From Clostridiales bacterium (GTDB taxonomy: Bacteria; Bacillota; Clostridia; Peptostreptococcales; Anaerovoracaceae), in contig JAAYYX010000073.1 in the NCBI GenBank assembly GCA_012515135.1, positions 1 through 5,105 of the forward strand: a stretch of 5,105 bases of DNA, given 5' to 3'. Every line of letters begins with the position of its first letter. Within the stretch, counting starts at the first letter, position 1. The position numbers were made by a program, and so were the translations under genes. Under the pieces are notes generated by a model. The model saw nothing but the letters and a program-made list of their open reading frames with translations. It ran no database searches and was not told where the DNA came from. Below are positions 1-5,105 of the stretch, in pieces.

Positions 1-432
1 TCCGAAAGCGAACAAAGTCTGTCCCACATTTTTGACCTGTTCTTTATTTTTTATAAAAAAGAACATTATAAATCCAACAAAAACGAATACCCATGCATAA
101 TCCCCGATTTTGAATGCAATCAGCTGCGCTGTTACGGTAGTTCCTATGTTTGCACCAAGAATAACACTTATGGCCTGGGGAAGTTTCATAAGTCCCGCAC
201 TGACAAAACCTATTACCATTACAGTGGTTGCAGAGCTGCTCTGAAGTACAGCGGTTATAAGGGCTCCCGCCAATACACCGAAAACAGGGTTTGATGTCAA
301 AAGAGCAAGGATGTTCCTCATTTTATCTCCCGCTGCTTTTTGAAGCCCGTCACTCATTAGATTCATTCCATATATGAATACTGCCAGTCCCCCGAGAAGA
401 GTCATTATCATTTGTACAGTTTCAGAACTCAT
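1..432 (-). CDS. Na+/phosphate symporter (NptA/PNaS family), N-terminal part
   Basis: This is the first 144 residues of an integral membrane sodium-dependent phosphate transporter; the gene runs off the window at position 1. Seen in the sequence: an early hydrophobic segment (about residues 7-25, with GGLAVFIYGMNLM), then a second hydrophobic stretch carrying QSSSATT at residues 64-70, LGANIGTT at 92-99, and a further membrane segment at about 112-127. The QSSSAT motif and the G-A-N-I-G-T-T motif are hallmarks of the Na/Pi cotransporter (PNaS) repeat. Family members in Firmicutes often carry a PhoU-like cytoplasmic domain at the C-terminus, which would lie outside the window. The ATG at 432 is chosen because the product then begins as family members normally do and an in-frame stop lies two codons upstream. 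It lacks its own Shine-Dalgarno; see the leader ORF. A Pho-box-like array upstream fits the proposed role. Family assignment is firm; ion and substrate specificity are inferred. Confidence 0.93.
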   Translation of the reverse strand, partial: MSSETVQMIMTLLGGLAVFIYGMNLMSDGLQKAAGDKMRNILALLTSNPVFGVLAGALITAVLQSSSATTVMVIGFVSAGLMKLPQAISVILGANIGTTVTAQLIAFKIGDYAWVFVFVGFIMFFFIKNKEQVKNVGQTLFAFG

Positions 433-435
433 GTT

Positions 436-468
436 TTATTTTGCGTCAGTGTACAGCAATAGGCACAT
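436..468 (-). CDS. Putative 10-codon leader peptide upstream of the phosphate transporter
   Basis: A mini-ORF encoding MCLLLYTDAK and ending in TAA, in the same frame as the transporter, whose ATG follows after one intervening codon (AAC). It has the best ribosome binding site in the leader: AGGAGA at 475-480 with a 6-base spacer, preceded by another AAGGA at 481-485. The transporter ATG at 432 has no Shine-Dalgarno of its own. Inference: ribosomes load at this ORF, terminate at 436-438 and reinitiate at 432, giving translational coupling. Alternatives are that the real protein starts at 432 with weak initiation, or that the TAA is a nonsense mutation or sequencing error in a longer N-terminus. 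No attenuator hairpin is obvious. Confidence 0.45.
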   Translation of the reverse strand: MCLLLYTDAK

Positions 469-474
469 CAACGC

Positions 475-485
475 TCTCCTTCCTT
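475..485 (-). promoter_or_regulatory. Strong Shine-Dalgarno serving the leader ORF, not the transporter ATG
   Basis: The minus strand reads AAGGAAGGAGA here, an extended match to the anti-Shine-Dalgarno. Its distance to the ATG at 466-468 is 6 bases, which is ideal. Its distance to the transporter ATG at 432 is 42 bases, too far for direct use. This is the main reason for proposing the leader ORF. Confidence 0.7.
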
Positions 486-498
486 TTTTCATACATCC

Positions 499-530
499 AT
501 TATATTTTTTGAACAATCATTAAAAAGCAA
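499..530 (-). promoter_or_regulatory. Probable activator-dependent promoter of the phosphate transporter
   Basis: A perfect TATAAT -10 box lies at 499-504 on the minus strand. At the usual 17-base spacing the -35 position reads CTTTTT, which is poor. The nearest TTG-containing hexamer, TTGCTT at 525-530, is 20 bases away. A perfect -10 with a weak -35, next to an activator array, is typical of Pho-type promoters. The transcript would start near 490-493, leaving a leader of roughly 25 bases before the mini-ORF. Confidence 0.65.
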
Positions 531-535
531 GGCAG

Positions 536-563
536 CGTTAATCTTTTGTTAAGATTGTGTTAA
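536..563 (-). promoter_or_regulatory. Pho-box-like array: three TTAAC(A/G) repeats at 11-base period
   Basis: On the minus strand TTAACA occurs at 558-563 and 547-552, and TTAACG at 536-541, each start exactly 11 bases from the next. A degenerate fourth copy (TTGCTT) would fall in phase at 525-530. PhoP of Bacillus subtilis is known to bind direct TT(A/C/T)ACA-type repeats separated by about 5 bases, so this matches in motif and spacing. The array is centred about 55-60 bases upstream of the inferred start of the phosphate transporter transcript. The first copy and part of the second lie inside the 3' end of the TadZ-like gene. Binding by a PhoP-type regulator is inferred; no phoP/phoR gene is in view. 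Confidence 0.72.
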
Positions 564-1670
564 GCGGAACAATTTTTCGTGCAGTTGTCTTATGCCGGCA
601 CCCAAACCCCTGTCAGTGTGTATCATCCGAAGCCCTTCCTCTTTTTCGAAGCTTTCGGGATCAAACTCCAGTATCAAGGCTCCACTCTCTGTTTCTGTCC
701 CATGTATATATGATTTGGCATTTTCATCTGTTAAGGCTGTTTCATATGCTTCCTCTTTTTCTTCTTTCTCCAGATATTTATTACAGATCATCAGTGGATG
801 ATAATCAGTATCTTTTACGCCTGAAGAAATAAGTGCTTTGATAAAAGAATCTTTTTTTGTATTTCCGTTTTCTTCTTCAAATACTACACATGTTTTTTGA
901 GATATGCCGCATGCCCACCCTGCTGTATCGCCGGCAGAATTTCCGGCATCAAGTATTATATCTGTGAATATCCCGCTTTCTATAATTGAATTCATAAAAA
1001 CTATAAACTCTTCTTTCTTTAACTGTTTCAATGGATTTCTGCCGGCAGTGGGACAAAAGGCCTTTATCCCGTAAGTGTCTGTTACAAGAAAATTTTCTGT
1101 ATTTCTGCAAACTTTTTCTTTGCCATAGAACAAATAATAAAGATACTCGGAAAGAGTCCCCTTATCCGGATCATTTTTCATGTAAAGGGCTGTGGATTCT
1201 ATCTCTTCAAGACTGATATACAGAACTTTTCTGCCGTAAAATCTTTTCATTTCCTGAGCCATGGCCATGGATACAGATGTGCATCCGCATCCGCCCTGCC
1301 ATGAACAGAAAACCAATATATTCACGTCTGCTCTTTTGACTGATATGACTTTCCTTCCCGTGAAAATGCTGTAAGCATCCAGGATAGCCGCAGCTATGCT
1401 TTTGACAGAACTGTATTTATATATGACTACAGATCTCTCTTCCGGATCCTGTTCACATTCCGCCTTTTTTTCTGACAGCCTCACATAGTTTATTTCTCTT
1501 TGTATTTTTCTGTCACACACAATAATATCATGTGCCCCTTCAAATGCTAAATCTTCATTTTTTTCATAGAGTTTTACAGAGAGATTTCTCTGATTCAAGG
1601 CCAATGCAGCACATAATGCTCTGCCATATTCAATATCTTCAACAATAAGTCCAATATCAATAATATCCAT
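549..1670 (-). CDS. TadZ/CpaE-like protein: degenerate receiver plus variant P-loop ATPase
   Basis: A 373-residue two-domain protein. Residues 1 to about 108 look like an atypical receiver domain: a first strand ending in acidic E11/D12, a strand DIIVCD ending at D53 where a phospho-acceptor Asp would sit, and IYKYSS at 83-88, a pattern common in Firmicute CpaE/TadZ proteins. Residues about 115-370 form a MinD/ParA-like ATPase domain with P-loop QGGCGCTS at 125-132, a strand VLYISLEE at 149-156 and a Walker B-like strand DIILDAG at 237-243. Both lysines of the deviant Walker A (KGGxGKT) are replaced, by Q125 and C130. TadZ of Eubacterium rectale is known to have this two-domain plan, a variant Walker A that still binds ATP, and weak ATPase activity; TadZ/CpaE helps place the Tad pilus machinery at the cell pole. 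The start at 1670 has a GAGGTG ribosome site. It has its own promoter and no tad genes beside it, so a pilus role is inferred. It is cysteine-rich (11 Cys). Confidence 0.78.
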   Translation of the reverse strand: MDIIDIGLIVEDIEYGRALCAALALNQRNLSVKLYEKNEDLAFEGAHDIIVCDRKIQREINYVRLSEKKAECEQDPEERSVVIYKYSSVKSIAAAILDAYSIFTGRKVISVKRADVNILVFCSWQGGCGCTSVSMAMAQEMKRFYGRKVLYISLEEIESTALYMKNDPDKGTLSEYLYYLFYGKEKVCRNTENFLVTDTYGIKAFCPTAGRNPLKQLKKEEFIVFMNSIIESGIFTDIILDAGNSAGDTAGWACGISQKTCVVFEEENGNTKKDSFIKALISSGVKDTDYHPLMICNKYLEKEEKEEAYETALTDENAKSYIHGTETESGALILEFDPESFEKEEGLRMIHTDRGLGAGIRQLHEKLFRLTQS

Positions 1671-1674
1671 TTTA

Positions 1675-1700
1675 CACCTCTTTTGTTATTATTTGTTATT
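1675..1700 (-). promoter_or_regulatory. 5' leader of the TadZ-like gene: ribosome site and tandem 10-base repeat
   Basis: On the minus strand GAGGTG (1675-1680) lies 4 bases from the ATG at 1670 and supports that start. Just upstream, AATAACAAA occurs twice, at 1682-1690 and 1692-1700, a tandem repeat with a 10-base period between the inferred transcription start and the ribosome site. It could keep the leader unstructured or be a one-helical-turn regulator site; simple AT-rich sequence is equally possible. Confidence 0.45.
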
Positions 1701-1709
1701 GTCTTATCA

Positions 1710-1738
1710 ATAATAAACCCAATGGTAAAAAATGTCAA
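1710..1738 (-). promoter_or_regulatory. Near-consensus sigma-A promoter of the TadZ-like gene
   Basis: The minus strand carries a perfect TTGACA -35 at 1733-1738, a 17-base spacer and a TATTAT -10 at 1710-1715 with one mismatch. Transcription should begin near 1703, giving a leader of about 33 bases. It sits only 7 bases beyond the terminator of the ppdK unit, so the TadZ-like gene is an independent transcription unit that should be well expressed under housekeeping conditions. Confidence 0.85.
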
Positions 1739-1744
1739 TACACT

Positions 1745-1779
1745 AAAAGAAAACAACAGCCTTATCAGGGCTGCTGTTT
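1745..1779 (-). terminator. Rho-independent terminator of the ppdK-flavoprotein unit
   Basis: On the minus strand an 8-base-pair stem (CAGCAGCC with GGCTGTTG, one G-U pair) encloses a 7-base loop and is followed by TTTTCTTTT at 1745-1753. Three A residues before the stem can pair with the first Ts, extending it to 11 pairs. The opposite strand lacks a comparable T-tract, so termination is predicted for minus-strand transcripts only. It lies about 60 bases after the flavoprotein stop codon; the stretch between (1780-1838) holds no gene that I can see. Confidence 0.85.
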
Positions 1780-1838
1780 CAGACATATGAGATTTTCATG
1801 TTTTGTTTTTTAGATATGGTCCGTCAAAACGGCTCTTG

Positions 1839-2387
1839 TTACATGAATTTTCTATGGAGTTCTTTTATTTCCGTTAGTTTTTCTTTATTTTTTTTGAGGG
1901 ATTCAGGGTTCTCGGAAACAAAGGCTTCACTGAACACCATCCCCCAGTTCAGATGATCACAAATACATTGGAACTGATCTGTTATTAGTTTATATTCAGG
2001 ATCTGTCAGTTCCGCCATACCCACACATATCACGCCCACTTTCTTTTTTATTTTTGAAAGTTGTTCTGACTTTGAGTACATCTTATCTATTATCAACTTC
2101 AGTTTTGCCGTTATTCCCCACCAATATACAGGGGAACCGAATATCAGTATTTCTGCATCGTATATCTTTTGAATGATCTCAACTGTATCATCTTCCTGAA
2201 CGCACTCTCCGCCGTTATGTTTGCAGGCATCACAGTTTATACATCCGCTGACATTCTTTCTGTCGGCATCTATGAGTTCTGTTTCTGCATCAGGCATTTT
2301 ATGTTCTATTTCTTCTTTAAGGGCAACAAGTGCAGTTCTGGTGTTCCCGTTAAGTCTGGGACTTCCGTTAAAAATCAGCACTTTCAT
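1839..2387 (-). CDS. Flavodoxin-fold NAD(P)H:FMN oxidoreductase, iron-sulfur flavoprotein-like
   Basis: A 182-residue cytoplasmic flavoprotein of the NADPH-dependent FMN reductase / iron-sulfur flavoprotein group. The N-terminal strand MKVLIFNGSPR leads into the phosphate-binding loop GSPRLNGNT (residues 8-16), and GSPVYWWGIT at 84-93 is the usual second FMN-contacting loop. Between them C49, C52, C55 and C62 form CX2CX2CX6C, which fits the compact CX2CX2CX4-7C motif that ligates a [4Fe-4S] cluster in archaeal and clostridial Isf proteins. Length is typical for the group. The start at 2387 follows AAGGAGAC (2393-2400) by 5 bases. It begins 22 bases after the ppdK stop and is followed by a terminator, so it is almost certainly cotranscribed with ppdK. 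The likely job is two-electron or electron-splitting transfer between a reduced carrier and an unknown acceptor. Substrate cannot be predicted, and whether the cysteines hold a cluster is inferred. Confidence 0.85.
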   Translation of the reverse strand: MKVLIFNGSPRLNGNTRTALVALKEEIEHKMPDAETELIDADRKNVSGCINCDACKHNGGECVQEDDTVEIIQKIYDAEILIFGSPVYWWGITAKLKLIIDKMYSKSEQLSKIKKKVGVICVGMAELTDPEYKLITDQFQCICDHLNWGMVFSEAFVSENPESLKKNKEKLTEIKELHRKFM

Positions 2388-2409
2388 GGGATGTCTCCTT
2401 TCTTTCCTA

Positions 2410-5040
2410 TCAACTCTCTTTTTCTGCTTTTACTGCTGCCTGGGCTGCCGCAAGCCTTGCTATGGGCACCCTGAAGGGCGAACACGAAACATAGTTGAGT
2501 CCGATTTCATGACAGAATACCACGGTCTTCGGGTCGCCTCCATGCTCTCCGCAGATACCAAGTTTAATATTGGGTCTTGTCTGTTTTCCCTTTTCTACAG
2601 CCATTTTTACCAGCTGTCCCACACCGGAAATGTCCAGTGTCTGGAACGGATCTTCTTCAAAAATAAGCTTGTCTCGGTATTCTTTGATTATATTGCCGGT
2701 ATCATCTCTGGAAAATCCAAAGGCCATTTGTGTGAGATCGTTTGTACCAAAGGAGAAAAACTCAGCTTCTTTTGCTATCTCATCGGCCAGTATAGCTGCC
2801 CTTGGTATCTCTATCATAGTTCCGACCATGTAATCAAGTTTCATTCCTTCTCTTTCGAATATCCTGTCTATAGTGTCTACCACTGTCTGCTTGACAAAGG
2901 CCAGTTCTTTTTCAAGTCCCACCAGAGGTATCATTATTTCAGGTGAGATATCCATTTTCTTTTCTTTTTTCAGTTCGATGGCAGCCATTATTATGGCTTC
3001 GGCCTGCATTTCGGCGATTTCCGGATATGTCACCGCCAGTCTGCAGCCTCTGTGTCCCAGCATGGGATTGAACTCATGAAGCTCTTGGACTTTTTTGGAC
3101 AGTTTTTCATAGGGCACATTTATCTGTTTTGAAAGTTCCTTTATTTCTTCTTCTGTATGGGGCAGGAATTCATGCAGCGGCGGATCAAGGAGTCTTATGG
3201 TTACAGGTCTGTCTTCCATTACTTCATATATTCCTTTGAAGTCTCCCTTCTGATAGGGAAGCAGCATTGCAAGAGCACTCCGTCTTTCTTCTTCTGAATC
3301 TGCAAGGATCATCCGGCGTACATTGGATATTCTTTCTTCTTCAAAGAACATGTGCTCGGTCCTGCAAAGCCCTATTCCTTCGGCTCCGAAATCCACCGCC
3401 TGCCTGGCATCTCTGGGATTGTCGGCATTAGCTCTTACCCCCAGTGTTCTTACTTCATCTGCCCATTTCATTATCATTCCGAAATCACCGGAAAGTTCCG
3501 GTAAAACGGTGCTTATAAGTCCTTTATAGACAACGCCTGCGCTTCCGTCAAGTGAAATGAAATCTCCTTCTTTGAATACATTCCCTCCGACAGTCATTTT
3601 TTTCGCTTCTTCTTGGACTATTATCTCGGAGCAACCCGAAACACAGCATTTACCCATGCCTCTTGCCACAACTGCAGCATGGGATGTCATCCCCCCTCTT
3701 GCGGTAAGTATGCCCTCTGCCACCACCATGCCTGCCAGATCTTCCGGTGAAGTTTCAAGCCTTACCAGTATTGCCTTTTCTCCGTTATTTACAGCGTCAA
3801 CAGCCTCTTCGGCGGTAAAGTATATCTTTCCTGAAGCCGCACCGGGGGAAGCTGCAAGACCTTTTGTTATGGGCTCTGCTTTTTTGAGTCCTGCCTCATC
3901 GAATTTGGGATGGAGCAACTGATCTATCTGAGCCGGTTCCAGTCTTGTTACGGCTGTCTTTTTATCTATTAGCCCTTCTTGTTCCATATCAACTGCGATC
4001 TTCACGGCTGCCGCAGCTGTTCTTTTGCCATTTCTTGTCTGGAGCATAAAGAGCTTGTTTCTTTCAACGGTAAATTCCATATCCTGCATATCTGTATAAT
4101 GTTTTTCAAGAAGTTCGGATATCCTCATGAATTCTTTGTACACTTCCGGGAAGGCCTCTGCCATTTCTTCTATGGGCTGAGGTGTCCTTATTCCCGCCAC
4201 CACATCTTCTCCCTGGGCATTTACCAGGAATTCTCCGAATATCCTGTTTTCACCGTTTACGGGGCTCCTTGTGAATGCCACCCCTGTTCCGGATGTGTTT
4301 CCCATATTCCCGAATACCATGGACTGGACATTTACTGCGGTGCCCAGATCAGAAGGGATATTGTTCAGCTGTCTGTAAAGTATGGCTCTTTCGTTGTTCC
4401 AGGAACGGAAAACCGCCATTATGGCTTCCATCAGCTGGTCTTTCGGCTCCTGGGGGAAATCTCTTTTGATTTCTGTTTTTACGAGTTTTTTGTAATCAGT
4501 GATTATGGATCTCAGATCTTCTGTTGTTAGATCCACATCGAAGCTGCATCCTTTTTCGTCTTTTTTTGCATCAAATATACTATCGAATTTTGCCTTGGAT
4601 ATCTCCATGACCACATCACCGAACATCTGTATGAATCTTCTGTAACTGTCATATGCGAACCTTTCATTGCCGGTAAGTTTTGCCAGACCTTCAACAGTTT
4701 CATCATTGAGTCCCAGATTCAGTATGGTATCCATCATTCCCGGCATGGAAAAAACTGCTCCCGAACGGACAGAAACCAACAGCGGATTTTGCGGGTTTCC
4801 GAATTGTTTTTCAGTTACTTTTTCCAGATCCGTGAGTTTTTCAAATATTTCTTTTATTATATCGTCACCGATTTTTTTGCCTTCTTCATAATATCTGTTA
4901 CATGCCTCAGTTGTGACAGTGAAACCGAAGGGTACGGGCAGCCCTATTTTTGTCATTTCTGCCAGATTTGCACCTTTGCCGCCCAGGAGATCTCTCATGT
5001 CTTTAGAGCCCTCATTGAATGAATATACAAATTTCTTCAT
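2410..5040 (-). CDS. ppdK: Pyruvate, phosphate dikinase
   Basis: A complete 876-residue enzyme, close to the 874 residues of the Clostridium symbiosum protein. It reversibly converts ATP, phosphate and pyruvate to AMP, pyrophosphate and phosphoenolpyruvate; in anaerobes it can run either way, serving glycolysis with pyrophosphate or making PEP. The N-terminal ATP-grasp domain (about 1-340) has GGKGANLAEMT with K22, plus R92, E322, Q334 and R336 in the nucleotide site. The swivelling phosphohistidine domain (about 390-510) has GGMTSHAAVVARG with catalytic H454; T452 is the position phosphorylated by the PPDK regulatory protein in homologues. The C-terminal TIM barrel (about 520-876) has R560, R616, E744 and N767 of the PEP/pyruvate site, GHRGCRLAVTYPEI at 662-675, and GICGEHGGDP with catalytic C830. 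All expected catalytic residues are present, so it should be active. The start at 5040 has a strong ribosome site overlapping the upstream stop. No PPDK regulator gene is next to it in this window. Confidence 0.98.
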   Translation of the reverse strand: MKKFVYSFNEGSKDMRDLLGGKGANLAEMTKIGLPVPFGFTVTTEACNRYYEEGKKIGDDIIKEIFEKLTDLEKVTEKQFGNPQNPLLVSVRSGAVFSMPGMMDTILNLGLNDETVEGLAKLTGNERFAYDSYRRFIQMFGDVVMEISKAKFDSIFDAKKDEKGCSFDVDLTTEDLRSIITDYKKLVKTEIKRDFPQEPKDQLMEAIMAVFRSWNNERAILYRQLNNIPSDLGTAVNVQSMVFGNMGNTSGTGVAFTRSPVNGENRIFGEFLVNAQGEDVVAGIRTPQPIEEMAEAFPEVYKEFMRISELLEKHYTDMQDMEFTVERNKLFMLQTRNGKRTAAAAVKIAVDMEQEGLIDKKTAVTRLEPAQIDQLLHPKFDEAGLKKAEPITKGLAASPGAASGKIYFTAEEAVDAVNNGEKAILVRLETSPEDLAGMVVAEGILTARGGMTSHAAVVARGMGKCCVSGCSEIIVQEEAKKMTVGGNVFKEGDFISLDGSAGVVYKGLISTVLPELSGDFGMIMKWADEVRTLGVRANADNPRDARQAVDFGAEGIGLCRTEHMFFEEERISNVRRMILADSEEERRSALAMLLPYQKGDFKGIYEVMEDRPVTIRLLDPPLHEFLPHTEEEIKELSKQINVPYEKLSKKVQELHEFNPMLGHRGCRLAVTYPEIAEMQAEAIIMAAIELKKEKKMDISPEIMIPLVGLEKELAFVKQTVVDTIDRIFEREGMKLDYMVGTMIEIPRAAILADEIAKEAEFFSFGTNDLTQMAFGFSRDDTGNIIKEYRDKLIFEEDPFQTLDISGVGQLVKMAVEKGKQTRPNIKLGICGEHGGDPKTVVFCHEIGLNYVSCSPFRVPIARLAAAQAAVKAEKES

Positions 5041-5049
5041 TGTTTTTTA

Positions 5050-5057
5050 CACTCCTT
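5050..5057 (-). promoter_or_regulatory. ppdK ribosome binding site overlapping the upstream stop codon
   Basis: The minus strand reads AAGGAGTG here, 9 bases before the ppdK ATG. Its first two bases are the last two of the upstream TAA stop (5056-5058). Such an overlap favours translational coupling and leaves no room for a promoter or terminator between the genes, so ppdK should be read from a promoter upstream of, or inside, the preceding gene. Confidence 0.8.
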
Positions 5058-5105
5058 AAAAATCAAGTTTTTCTTCGATATATTTTCTTATTTCTTCGAT
5101 GGGCA
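5056..5105 (-). CDS. C-terminal tail of an upstream gene, possibly glycyl-tRNA synthetase
   Basis: The last 15 residues plus one partial codon of a minus-strand gene are visible: PIEEIRKYIEEKLDF followed by TAA. The amphipathic charged helix resembles the end of dimeric class II glycyl-tRNA synthetases, which commonly finish with a (V/M)-x-I-x-E-x-x-x-Y-(I/L) helix. In many clostridia that gene lies just upstream of ppdK, sometimes with the PPDK regulator gene between them. The tail is too short for a firm call. That it is a real coding end is supported by the ribosome site for ppdK placed directly on its stop codon. Confidence 0.45.
   Translation of the reverse strand, partial: PIEEIRKYIEEKLDF

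Noticed and set aside
436..492. A longer 18-codon form of the leader ORF starting at the ATG at 490-492
   Set aside because: It is in frame with the 10-codon leader, but its ATG coincides with the expected transcript start and has no ribosome binding site. The ATG at 468 is the better start.
1711..1716. Alternative -10 reading one base upstream or downstream of TATTAT
   Set aside because: Shifting the hexamer lowers the match to TATAAT and moves the spacer away from 17 bases. The reading at 1710-1715 is best.
1595..1786. A 63-codon minus-strand open frame overlapping the start of the TadZ-like gene
   Set aside because: It begins inside the terminator stem of the ppdK unit, runs through the TadZ-like promoter and ends in that gene in another frame. 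It has no ribosome binding site, and its hydrophobic look follows from AT-rich sequence.
1821..1832. Small inverted repeat CCGT-CAAA-ACGG just after the flavoprotein gene, as a possible first terminator
   Set aside because: The stem has only four pairs and on the minus strand is followed by mixed sequence rather than a T-tract. The hairpin at 1745-1779 is far stronger.
2221..2946. A 241-codon plus-strand open frame
   Set aside because: It lies antisense to the flavoprotein and the end of ppdK, both with clear family motifs, and its translation shows only low-complexity Ser/Phe/Cys-rich sequence with no domain pattern.
3979..4530. A 183-codon plus-strand open frame inside ppdK
   Set aside because: It is antisense to the conserved ATP-grasp part of ppdK, and its His/Cys/Phe-rich translation is what the complement of such a gene gives. 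No ribosome site was noted.
1..5105. CRISPR arrays, insertion sequences, tRNA or rRNA genes, or a toxin-antitoxin or defence cassette
   Set aside because: Looked for on both strands. I saw no regularly spaced long repeats, transposase motifs, terminal inverted repeats or tRNA-like sequence; the genes present are housekeeping-type apart from the TadZ-like gene.

Overview
This window looks like part of the chromosome of a low-to-moderate GC, anaerobic Firmicute, most likely in Clostridia and possibly Lachnospiraceae-like. The grounds are an AT-rich base composition, strong AGGAGG-type ribosome binding sites, near-consensus sigma-A promoters, a clostridial-type pyruvate phosphate dikinase, and a TadZ-like protein resembling the one known from Eubacterium rectale. 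Every gene I can support lies on the minus strand, so transcription runs from position 5105 towards position 1. The plus-strand open frames are antisense shadows.

Layout in the direction of transcription. First comes the last 16 codons of a gene that is probably glycyl-tRNA synthetase (5056-5105). Its stop codon overlaps the ribosome binding site of a complete 876-residue pyruvate, phosphate dikinase gene, ppdK (2410-5040). Only 22 bases further on is a 182-residue flavodoxin-fold oxidoreductase with a compact four-cysteine motif of the iron-sulfur flavoprotein type (1839-2387). A hairpin followed by a T-rich tract (1745-1779) closes this unit.

Immediately after the terminator, a near-perfect sigma-A promoter (1710-1738) starts a separate unit. 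It encodes a 373-residue TadZ/CpaE-like protein (549-1670) with a degenerate receiver domain and a P-loop ATPase domain whose Walker A motif has lost both expected lysines. No other tad pilus gene is visible here.

The last unit is the first 144 residues of a Na+/phosphate symporter (1-432), which runs off the window. Upstream of it are three TTAAC(A/G) hexamers repeated exactly every 11 bases (536-563). This is the arrangement of a Firmicute PhoP (Pho box) site, and it is followed by a perfect TATAAT box with no good -35. The promoter therefore looks phosphate-starvation-activated. The only strong Shine-Dalgarno sequence in the leader serves a 10-codon mini-ORF, in frame with the transporter and separated from it by one stop and one codon.

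The most interesting points are the Pho-box/leader-ORF control region of the phosphate transporter and the orphan, lysine-less TadZ-like ATPase. I do not see a CRISPR array, insertion sequence, tRNA, rRNA or recognisable defence system.
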